Of a stretch of 8,490 bases of DNA, positions 1 through 5,526 are shown one piece after another; positions within the stretch are counted from its first letter, which is position 1; the number at the start of each line of letters is the position of its first letter. The DNA comes from Desulfobulbus sp. GTDB lineage: Bacteria > Desulfobacterota > Desulfobulbia > Desulfobulbales > Desulfobulbaceae. Location of the stretch: assembly GCA_030602145.1 (NCBI GenBank), contig JAUWAH010000075.1, forward strand, positions 1 to 8,490, in the 5' to 3' direction. Under the pieces are notes generated by a model. The model saw only the letters and a list, made by a program, of their open reading frames with translations. It searched no databases and was not told the origin of the DNA. Position numbers and translations under genes: made by a program.

Positions 1-1
1 A

Positions 2-80
2 GTCATTCCCGAGGTAGTCATCGGGAATCCAGTCCTGGAAAAATCAATGAGTTCTGGATTCCCGCTTTCGCGGGAATGAC
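2..80 (+). repeat. REP/MITE-like palindromic element, copy 1
   Basis: The ends are inverted: GTCATTCCCG at 2-11 matches CGGGAATGAC at 71-80. A nested pair, CGGGAATCCAG at 22-32 and CTGGATTCCCG at 54-64, makes the whole unit a two-armed palindrome. The right arm forms a perfect 8-bp stem, ATTCCCGC (58-65) with GCGGGAAT (70-77), around a TTTC loop. Elements with the core GTCATTCCCGCGAAAGCGGG are, from general knowledge, widespread intergenic repeats in environmental proteobacteria. The strand given is arbitrary. It could be a non-autonomous mobile element or a REP-type repeat. Confidence 0.7.
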
Positions 81-134
81 GAAAAAAACTCGTCAGCAGT
101 TCATTTTGCAAAAGGCTCGTTGGTAAGTTTTATC

Positions 135-236
135 GTCATTCCCTCCCCCGTCTTCACGGGGAAAGAATGTGGCTGGAATCCATAATTCCTTGATTTTTTG
201 AGGATATTGATTTCCGATGACTGCCTCGGGAATGAC
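135..236 (-). repeat. REP/MITE-like palindromic element, copy 2, inverted and diverged
   Basis: The unit begins GTCATTCCC at 135-143 and ends CGGGAATGAC at 227-236. Its right half matches the reverse complement of copy 1, including the stretch around CCGATGACTGCCTCGGGAATGAC, against CCGATGACTACC in copy 1. The two copies therefore face each other, with 54 bases between them. The left arm is changed and carries its own hairpin: CCCCGT at 146-151 pairs with ACGGGG at 156-161. This copy is longer and more degenerate, which suggests an older insertion. Confidence 0.6.
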
Positions 237-335
237 AAGACCGTCTTTTTGGAAAAGGCTCACTCCCAAGCATTCTCTCTGCACTGGCAATGACAATACG
301 GTCATCCCCATCCCCCCGTTTTGCGATTTCAGCGA

Positions 336-2879
336 TCACACAAGAGCGTCTTGGCAGAGCAGGTAGCGTGAAGAAGGACCGCGTCCGGTTTTTGTCAACA
401 GTCCCTTGGTGACCAGGTCATGGAGGTCATACTGGGCGGTTCGGACGGAAATCGAGTCACCCACCGCCGCCTGGTACTCGGTCCTGGTGATCAGGCCGTT
501 TCGCAAAATGAGAGGCCATGCCTTGCGCTGCCTTGGATTCAGACTTGCTTGCACTTCCGGTTCCTGGTGAGCAGACACTCCTTCAGGCATCGGAGGCGGG
601 GGAAGCATCGGAGAAGCGGTTGGCTGTCCGCCTCGTTCGGTCTCAATCAGCCTGATCGCTTCCGGTGTCGTCTCAATGCCGCGCTCATCAAACAGAATGT
701 GCTCGGCCAGGAGCAGGTCCCCCTCGGCAAAGGCGAGGCTGCGGGTTATGCAGTTCTTCAGTTCCCTGACGTTGCCCGGCCAATCGTGGTGGGTAAGCTT
801 TTCCAGGGCACCCCGGCTGATCCTGCAGGGCGTTCCTCCGGAGAGCGTCGCGTTTTCTTCCAGAAAGTAGTTGACCAGCACCGGGATGTCCTCCTTGCGT
901 TCCCTCAGGGGCGGCGTGTTGATGGTGATCACCGCCAGCCGGTAAAAGAGATCCTCCCGGAACTCGCCGGTGGTGGCAAGCTGGAGCAGATCGACATTGG
1001 TGGCGGCAATGATCCGGGCATCGAAGGCAACGTCCTGGTCCGATCCCAATGGTCGAATCCGTCTGACCGACAAAGCCCGCAGCATGGCCTGCTGGACCTT
1101 CGGCGAGGCATTGCCGATTTCATCAAGGTGGAGGGTACCCCCCGATGCGGCGACGAACGCACCTTTGCGTTCCGAATGCGCATCGGAAAAGGCCCCCTTG
1201 ACATGCCCGAACAAGGCGTCCATCAGCAGGTTTTCATCCAACGCCCCGCAGTTGATGGAAATGAACGGTCCATTGGCGCGATGACTGACCGAATGGATTG
1301 CCTCGGCCGCCAATTCTTTGCCGGTCCCCGTTTCCCCGACAATCAGGACATCGGCCAGGACTCGTGAGGCTTTGTGGATCTGTTGGCGAAGGCCATTGAC
1401 CGCCTGGCTGCCGCCGACGATACCATAGAGGGGCATGGCCACCAATCGGGAATCCAGCAGCGGGTTGCGGTAGATTTCCTTGTCCAGTTCCACCGCCTGG
1501 CGCTGGCGATCCCCCTCCAGGAGTCCTTCATGCAAGAGGGAGTCGGTTCGTGCAATCTGCAACTGCATGAGGAGAATGTTGATCGCTCGCTGGAACAGAT
1601 TGATCTCGTGGAAAAGGGGTCCCTGTGCCAAAGGCGAAGCGTCGTCGCTGCTGGCCCGGATCTCCACCGCTTCGCGTAACTGCTCCAAAGGTCGGCACAG
1701 GCGACGGCCGATGAAATACATGCTGATGAAGGAGAGGAGGATGCCGAGTACCAGGCAAATGGCGAGGGTTCCGGCGATTCGATAGGTCGATGCCATGTAG
1801 ACGAAGCTGGTGTCGACGCAACCGATGCCGCCGACAATCCTCCGCGTCTCGGGACGTTCGCCAAAGACGATAGGGACATAACTGAGATACAGGGTCCGAT
1901 CGCTGCCGGCAGGGGTCAAAAAGGGTTTCGACACCAGCACCTGCCCTGTTCGACCGGCCTGAATGTCGGCCACCATGGCCCAATAGAGGTCATGGATGGA
2001 ACCGGGACGGAACGCTGAGGCAAAGCCGGGACGGCCGACATCGCCCTGCAATCCCATGCGAAGCAGGTCCACCGAGAGTTCGGCATCCCTCTGATCCGGC
2101 GCTTCCGACTGGAACAGCAGCCAGCCGGCACCATCGAAAAAGAAGCTTTTCTTGTGTTCGCTTTCCTGCGGGAAGAGATACAGTGGCGATTGATTGGAAG
2201 TATGCAGGCTCACGATATCGCGCAAACTACGCAAATCGACCGAGAGGGTCAAGTGCCCCTTCATGACTTTCTCACCATTATAGACAGGGGCCGTGAGGCG
2301 GATGACATGCATGCTCAGGGCACTCAGGGTGCCTTGCACATGCACCGACGGATAGACCACATCCATGGGGTCACCGATCTGAATGTGGTCAACTTCCTTG
2401 CCAGTCACCTGATCCCCACCGGAGAAGATGGCGAACTTAGCCCCCAGGATCTGATCCAGGGGTACGGAAACCACGGTGCTTCCCGTGTTGACGAGCACAA
2501 AACGCTCGGCGGTGGTCTGGCCCTGAAAGGCGATTTCGCGATACCGACCCCGCTCCTCCGGCGATTTGGCCTCCAGGTGCCTGGTCATCGCCTCGGGGGT
2601 CAGCGGCATGCGGGTCAGATAATCCAGATCATGTCGGGCCGCGACCAGCAGGCGGTTGATCTCGTGGGCCTGCGCCAGAGCACGGACGTGGGCGTTGCGC
2701 GAATAGGCCTGGTCGAGGTACATGGACACGGTCCCATAGGTGAGCACCACGGTGACCGTCAGAATGGCCCCCATCAGCAAGGTGCCGAACAGAACCAAGA
2801 ACTTGCCAATGCTCCACGAAAAAATCGATCCTTCCACCCGAAGAACCGGATCCAGCAACGGCGGACGCGAGTAACGCAT
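336..2879 (-). CDS. Membrane-anchored sigma-54-dependent transcriptional activator with Cache-like sensor and winged-helix C-terminus
   Basis: This 847-residue protein probably senses a periplasmic ligand and activates sigma-54 RNA polymerase by ATP hydrolysis, without a separate kinase. Domains in order: membrane segment 1 (about 25-50); an extracytoplasmic region 51-365 with Cache-type features, such as RLTAPVY near 194-200 followed by GHLTLSVDL; membrane segment 2 (about 368-390); a HAMP-like linker (391-440); and the AAA+ domain (about 486-730). The AAA+ motifs are Walker A GETGTGKE (515-522), loop 1 GAFSDA (562-567) where GAFTGA is usual, Walker B GGTLHLDEIG (580-589), FREDLFYRL (640-648) with the arginine finger region, and WPGNVREL (700-707). 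A proline-rich linker (about 753-765) leads to a winged-helix-like domain (about 779-845) ending GLLTKTGRGPSSRYLL, in place of a Fis-type HTH. The start is supported by GGGAGG seven bases upstream. The gene is divergent from the permease operon, whose promoter looks sigma-54 dependent, so that operon is its likely target (inference). Confidence 0.93.
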   Translation of the reverse strand: MRYSRPPLLDPVLRVEGSIFSWSIGKFLVLFGTLLMGAILTVTVVLTYGTVSMYLDQAYSRNAHVRALAQAHEINRLLVAARHDLDYLTRMPLTPEAMTRHLEAKSPEERGRYREIAFQGQTTAERFVLVNTGSTVVSVPLDQILGAKFAIFSGGDQVTGKEVDHIQIGDPMDVVYPSVHVQGTLSALSMHVIRLTAPVYNGEKVMKGHLTLSVDLRSLRDIVSLHTSNQSPLYLFPQESEHKKSFFFDGAGWLLFQSEAPDQRDAELSVDLLRMGLQGDVGRPGFASAFRPGSIHDLYWAMVADIQAGRTGQVLVSKPFLTPAGSDRTLYLSYVPIVFGERPETRRIVGGIGCVDTSFVYMASTYRIAGTLAICLVLGILLSFISMYFIGRRLCRPLEQLREAVEIRASSDDASPLAQGPLFHEINLFQRAINILLMQLQIARTDSLLHEGLLEGDRQRQAVELDKEIYRNPLLDSRLVAMPLYGIVGGSQAVNGLRQQIHKASRVLADVLIVGETGTGKELAAEAIHSVSHRANGPFISINCGALDENLLMDALFGHVKGAFSDAHSERKGAFVAASGGTLHLDEIGNASPKVQQAMLRALSVRRIRPLGSDQDVAFDARIIAATNVDLLQLATTGEFREDLFYRLAVITINTPPLRERKEDIPVLVNYFLEENATLSGGTPCRISRGALEKLTHHDWPGNVRELKNCITRSLAFAEGDLLLAEHILFDERGIETTPEAIRLIETERGGQPTASPMLPPPPMPEGVSAHQEPEVQASLNPRQRKAWPLILRNGLITRTEYQAAVGDSISVRTAQYDLHDLVTKGLLTKTGRGPSSRYLLCQDALV

Positions 2880-2946
2880 GCCTGAACCTCCCCTGCGACA
2901 TGGCTCCGTTCAATCACGAAAAACTCCTGACTCCTTACCACATTTC

Positions 2947-3006
2947 GCGCAATAGCGCAACAGCACCTTTCCAACATGCTGAAAAATCATTTAATTTTTT
3001 TTGCGC
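2947..3006. promoter_or_regulatory. Candidate operator/enhancer repeats (GCGCAA)
   Basis: GCGCAA occurs at 2947-2952 and again at 2955-2960, eight bases apart. The inverted form TTGCGC is at 3001-3006, just before the sigma-54 promoter. The direct pair lies about 80-90 bases upstream of the predicted transcription start, a plausible distance for an upstream activating sequence. The word is short and chance matches are possible. Binding by the divergent activator is inference. Confidence 0.3.
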
Positions 3007-3011
3007 TCAAC

Positions 3012-3028
3012 CTGGCACAGGCTTTGGT
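3012..3028 (+). promoter_or_regulatory. Sigma-54 (-24/-12) promoter of the permease operon
   Basis: The sequence CTGGCACAGGCTTTGGT fits the sigma-54 consensus YTGGCACG-N4-TTGCW. The -24 box TGGCAC is at 3013-3018, followed by the correct spacing and TTG at 3024-3026. The one important deviation is G instead of C at 3027, giving GG rather than GC at -12. Transcription would start near 3039. The neighbouring divergent gene encodes a sigma-54 activator, which strengthens the call. Confidence 0.7.
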
Positions 3029-3093
3029 TAGGACGTTACAGCTCTTTTCATGCTTCGGGCACGCGCACTCCCCCGCAGATGAAAACCAGCCGG

Positions 3094-3129
3094 TCTGAGC
3101 GGACGGACTCCCCCTCTGTCCCGCTCAGA
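3094..3129 (+). other. Leader hairpin 1
   Basis: TCTGAGCGG (3094-3102) is perfectly complementary to CCGCTCAGA (3121-3129), giving a 9-bp stem with an 18-base loop. It falls in the long untranslated leader of the operon, downstream of the sigma-54 promoter. No T-run follows, so it is not a standard terminator. A role in mRNA stability or translation control is only a possibility. Confidence 0.45.
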
Positions 3130-3146
3130 TCATCTTCAGCAACCAA

Positions 3147-3165
3147 CCCGGGCACCTGTCCCGGG
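3147..3165 (+). other. Leader hairpin 2
   Basis: CCCGGG at 3147-3152 and CCCGGG at 3160-3165 form a 6-bp GC-only stem with the 7-base loop CACCTGT. It lies about 37 bases before the ribosome site of the first operon gene. It has AAAA rather than a T-run on its 3' side, so it is not an intrinsic terminator. Confidence 0.4.
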
Positions 3166-3213
3166 AAAATGAGCAGCAACCCCATCGACGAACATCACAA
3201 CAAGGAGGAAGCA

Positions 3214-3510
3214 ATGAAGAATCGACTACAGAGGTTATGGTGGGCAATCCTGGGCCTGATCCTGTTTGCGCCCAGCATTTCACTGGCTGCAGGCGGCGGC
3301 GGTGCCCCGATTGTCATCGTGGCCGACACCCGCAAGTTGGACGGCGTCATGGCCTGGTGGGCCAACATGTACAATGAGAGCCACGTCCAGTTCGCCATCC
3401 TGACCATCATCATCATTCCGGTGACCGGTGTGATTTTCGGCGTCATGGCCGACATTATCATGAACTGGATCGGCATCGATCTCAAATCCCGCGAATTGGC
3501 TGAACATTAA
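3214..3510 (+). CDS. Small membrane protein, first gene of permease operon (probably DVU0150-like)
   Basis: This 98-residue protein has an N-terminal hydrophobic signal-like segment (about 8-25) ending ISLAA. A Gly-rich stretch and a short soluble segment with the aromatic motif MAWWANMYNES (46-56) follow, then one strong membrane helix (about 59-84) and a short charged tail. The start at 3214 is chosen because a strong ribosome site, AAGGAGGAA (3202-3210), precedes it; the reading frame is open upstream but lacks such a site. The permease gene follows 21 bases later, so the two are almost certainly co-transcribed and probably form a complex (inference). From memory it resembles the small protein DVU0150 of Desulfovibrio, but its function is unknown to me. 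Confidence 0.88.
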   Translation: MKNRLQRLWWAILGLILFAPSISLAAGGGGAPIVIVADTRKLDGVMAWWANMYNESHVQFAILTIIIIPVTGVIFGVMADIIMNWIGIDLKSRELAEH

Positions 3511-3531
3511 TCCGCACCCAAGGAGACTCCC

Positions 3532-4587
3532 ATGGACTGGCTTTACATTCTCATGCCCATTGCGGGCGTTAAAATTTTCTGGCCCGGCCTGATCATTCTT
3601 GGCGTCGGTGTTGGTATCATCGGTGGTTTCTTCGGCATGGGCGGCGCCTGGATGGTCACCCCCGGCCTCAACATCCTCGGATTCCCCATGGCCTTTGCCA
3701 TCGGCACCGACATCGCCCACATGGCGGGCAAGTCGCTCATCTCCACCATGCGGCACGGCAAGTTCGGCAACGTCGACTACAAGCTCGGAATGATCATGCT
3801 GGTCGGCACGGTGGTCGGCTTCGAGGTCGGCGCCCAGATGGTCATGTGGCTTGAGCGGATCGGCTCGGTCGAGAAGGTTGTCCGCTGGCTCTACATCGGC
3901 CTGCTGACGATGATCGCCTGGATGGTGTTCCACGATGTCAACAAGCGCCGCCAGAAAGAAAAGGCCGCCGCTGCCCGCGGCGAGAAACTCGAAGCCGGCG
4001 CCACCGGTGTCGAGTGGCACAAGACCCTCCACAAGATCAAGATCCCGCCGATGGTACAGCTCAAGGAAGCCGGCATCTACTGCTCGGCCTGGCTGCCCAT
4101 CATCGTCAGCTTCCTCACCGGCTGGCTGGCCGGTATCCTCGGCATCGGCGGCGGTCTGATCCGCATGCCGGCCCTGATCTACCTGATCGGCTGCCCGACC
4201 CATGTCGCCGTCGGCACCGACCTCTTTGAAGTCGCCATCTCCGGTCTGTACGGCGCCCTCACCTACACCTACAAGGGCCGCACCGAGCTGGTCGCCGCCA
4301 TGATCATGCTGGTCGGCGCCGCCATGGGTGCCCAGGTCGGCGCAGTGGCCACCAAGTACATCAAGGGCTACGGCATCCGCATCGCCTTCGGCCTGGCGGT
4401 CATCGGCTGCGCGGTCTCCATCCTGTTCAAGCTGGTCAAGCCATGGTTCCCCGGCTATGGCACCCTGCTCGACAATGCGTCGACCGTCCTGGTTCTCGGC
4501 CTGGTCTTTTGCATGTCGCTGTACATCTTCGTCCGCATGGTCGCGGGCGTGAAGGAAGAGTTGCGCCGCAAGCAGCAGGCTGCATAA
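3532..4587 (+). CDS. TauE/SafE family membrane permease (sulfite/sulfonate exporter type)
   Basis: This 351-residue polytopic inner-membrane protein is a member of the TauE/SafE family (sulfite, sulfoacetate or other anion transport; older name DUF81). It shows the expected internal duplication. Residues 31-101 (GGFFGMGGAWMVTPGLNILG, then AIGTD, then a long MIMLVGTVVGFEVGA helix) align by eye with 200-271 (AGILGIGGGLIRMPALIYLIG, then AVGTD, then MIMLVGAAMGAQVGA). Between the halves lies a charged cytoplasmic-looking segment (about 136-178: NKRRQKEKAAAARG onward), longer than in minimal members. About eight membrane helices are visible. The start has AAGGAG (3520-3525) six bases upstream. The substrate cannot be told from sequence. 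The sulfur-compound assignment is a family-level inference, strengthened only slightly by the likely sulfate-reducer-type host. Confidence 0.93.
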   Translation: MDWLYILMPIAGVKIFWPGLIILGVGVGIIGGFFGMGGAWMVTPGLNILGFPMAFAIGTDIAHMAGKSLISTMRHGKFGNVDYKLGMIMLVGTVVGFEVGAQMVMWLERIGSVEKVVRWLYIGLLTMIAWMVFHDVNKRRQKEKAAAARGEKLEAGATGVEWHKTLHKIKIPPMVQLKEAGIYCSAWLPIIVSFLTGWLAGILGIGGGLIRMPALIYLIGCPTHVAVGTDLFEVAISGLYGALTYTYKGRTELVAAMIMLVGAAMGAQVGAVATKYIKGYGIRIAFGLAVIGCAVSILFKLVKPWFPGYGTLLDNASTVLVLGLVFCMSLYIFVRMVAGVKEELRRKQQAA

Positions 4588-4617
4588 ACCGGAAGAATGC
4601 ATAAGGAGAACTTACCC

Positions 4618-5235
4618 ATGAAATTGAAAAACATACTGATTTCTCTGGCCGCTGCCTCCCTGGTGCTGTCCCTTGCCGGGTGCAACAAGGATGACTATCC
4701 CAAGGTCGAGCAGGGCCGGGTTGTCGCCTTCAACAAGGACACCAAGGAAATGACCATCATCCATGACAGCGCCATGGACTCCCTGAAACCTGTGTATGAC
4801 ATGCTGCCGCCCTCGGTTTTCAAACTGCCGACCAACCCGGCCGAGACCGGCCCCGAGCCCAAGGCCGGCCAGCGGCTGAAGCTCGACACCGATAAAAAAG
4901 AGGTCGAGATCTACGACACCAGGACCCAGAAGCTGGTGTTCATCCCGATCAATATCGTTGACCTGCAACAGGGTATCGACAGTCAACACCCGTTGGTGTA
5001 TGACAAGGATGCCAACAAGGCCAAGAAGTTCCCCGTCGTCGACAAGGAAAAGAAGACCGTGACCGTCTATTCCGGCCGCCAGAAGAAACTTGTCACCTTC
5101 ACCATTCCGGACCAGTACCTCGACTATCCCGAGAGTACCTGGGATGCCGGTGACGAGGTGCGGCTGACCTACCGGACTCCCGGACAGGCGCTGCGGTTCA
5201 TGAACATCACCAAGACCGATATCTTCAAGAAGTAA
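4618..5235 (+). CDS. Outer- or inner-membrane-anchored lipoprotein, probably DUF4881 type
   Basis: This 205-residue protein has a lipoprotein signal peptide: MKLKN, a hydrophobic core, and the lipobox LAGC with the lipidated cysteine at 22. The rest (23-205) is hydrophilic, Lys/Asp-rich and probably mostly beta-stranded, with repeated short units such as GRVVAFNKDTKEMTIIHD, KKEVEIYDTRTQKLVFIP and KKTVTVYSGRQKKLVTF. This suggests a small beta-domain exposed in the periplasm. The start at 4618 has AAGGAG (4603-4608) nine bases upstream and puts the signal peptide directly at the N-terminus. The alternative ATG at 4597 would sit upstream of that ribosome site. The gene follows the permease by 30 bases. 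An accessory or substrate-handling role for the permease is inference. The DUF4881 assignment is from memory of Desulfovibrio lipoproteins in the same neighbourhood. Confidence 0.88.
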   Translation: MKLKNILISLAAASLVLSLAGCNKDDYPKVEQGRVVAFNKDTKEMTIIHDSAMDSLKPVYDMLPPSVFKLPTNPAETGPEPKAGQRLKLDTDKKEVEIYDTRTQKLVFIPINIVDLQQGIDSQHPLVYDKDANKAKKFPVVDKEKKTVTVYSGRQKKLVTFTIPDQYLDYPESTWDAGDEVRLTYRTPGQALRFMNITKTDIFKK

Positions 5236-5253
5236 CAGAAAGATTGACAACCG

Positions 5254-5283
5254 GGGCGGGCGGGGCGAGTTCCCCGCCCGCCC
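5254..5283 (+). other. Very stable GC hairpin between lipoprotein and next gene
   Basis: GGGCGGGCGGGG (5254-5265) pairs perfectly with CCCCGCCCGCCC (5272-5283), a 12-bp all-GC stem with loop CGAGTT. No T-run follows; the ribosome site GGAGG (5292-5296) of the next gene begins eight bases after the stem. It therefore looks like an intra-operon mRNA stabiliser or a partial attenuator that sets the ratio of upstream to downstream proteins, rather than a full terminator. Confidence 0.65.
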
Positions 5284-5304
5284 GCTCGATTGGAGGTAAC
5301 CCCC

Positions 5305-5526
5305 ATGTCGGAATACAGATTCTTTCTTTGCCACAAAATCCTGGTGGCAGGAATCAATCTGCTCGTGCTCGTGGCCCTGTTTGTCGCCATGTACCGGGCC
5401 TCCCTCTATCCCGATGCATTCACTCCCACCTTTTTCAAGACGCTCTTCTCCCTGCTGATTCCCACCTTTGCCCTCGGTTTCGCCGGCAAACGCTTTCTTG
5501 GCAAACGCCGTCCCGTGGCCGTATGA
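5305..5526 (+). CDS. Small two-helix membrane protein of unknown function
   Basis: This 73-residue protein has two predicted membrane helices (about 12-30 and 43-61), joined by a short loop with RASLYPDAF and ending in a basic tail (GKRFLGKRRPVAV). The start at 5305 is supported by GGAGG (5292-5296) eight bases upstream; an in-frame TTG at 5290 lies inside that site and is rejected. Its stop codon overlaps the start of the next gene (ATGA, 5523-5526), so the two are translationally coupled and probably partners. By position it corresponds to one of the small proteins of the DVU0150-0145-like cluster. I recognise no family and no function. Confidence 0.82.
   Translation: MSEYRFFLCHKILVAGINLLVLVALFVAMYRASLYPDAFTPTFFKTLFSLLIPTFALGFAGKRFLGKRRPVAV

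Larger units (their letters stand above)
1..335. other. Gene-free intergenic region with repeats
   Basis: This region lies beyond the 3' end of the sigma-54 activator gene, whose stop is at 336-338. I see no convincing coding region: the short minus-strand ORFs here have no ribosome site and run through repeated sequence. It is filled mainly by two divergent copies of a palindromic element at 2-80 and 135-236. A short related inverted pair (ATGAC/GTCAT) lies at 290-305. A short direct repeat containing AAAAGGCTC occurs at 110-118 and 253-261. No hairpin followed by a T-run on the minus strand is evident, so I cannot place a terminator for the upstream gene. Confidence 0.7.
2880..3213. other. 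Divergent control region between activator and permease operon
   Basis: This stretch of 334 bases separates two divergently read genes and shows no convincing coding region. From left to right it holds the ribosome site of the minus-strand activator (CCTCCC, 2887-2892), two GCGCAA direct repeats with a TTGCGC further on, an AT-rich patch (about 2981-3002), a sigma-54-type promoter reading right (3012-3028), and a leader of about 175 bases with two hairpins before the ribosome site at 3202-3210. I could not identify a convincing sigma-70 promoter for the activator gene. Confidence 0.7.

Noticed and set aside
58..77. Hairpin ATTCCCGC/GCGGGAAT as a terminator for the activator gene
   Set aside because: The stem belongs to the repeat element, and the A/T-run lies on the wrong side for minus-strand transcription.
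1..335. CRISPR array
   Set aside because: There are only two diverged repeat copies in opposite orientation, with no regular repeat-spacer pattern.
420..1367. 315-codon plus-strand open frame inside the sigma-54 activator gene
   Set aside because: It lies opposite the AAA+ domain, which carries all family motifs on the minus strand. The plus-strand product has no recognisable motif or ribosome site.
3280..4602. 440-codon minus-strand open frame opposite the small membrane protein and the permease
   Set aside because: It is an antisense shadow of GC-rich coding sequence. It is full of Asp, His and Gly, has no coherent domain, and overlaps two well-supported genes with good ribosome sites.
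5244..5249. TTGACA before the small membrane protein as a -35 box
   Set aside because: No acceptable -10 lies at the right spacing, which falls inside the GC hairpin.
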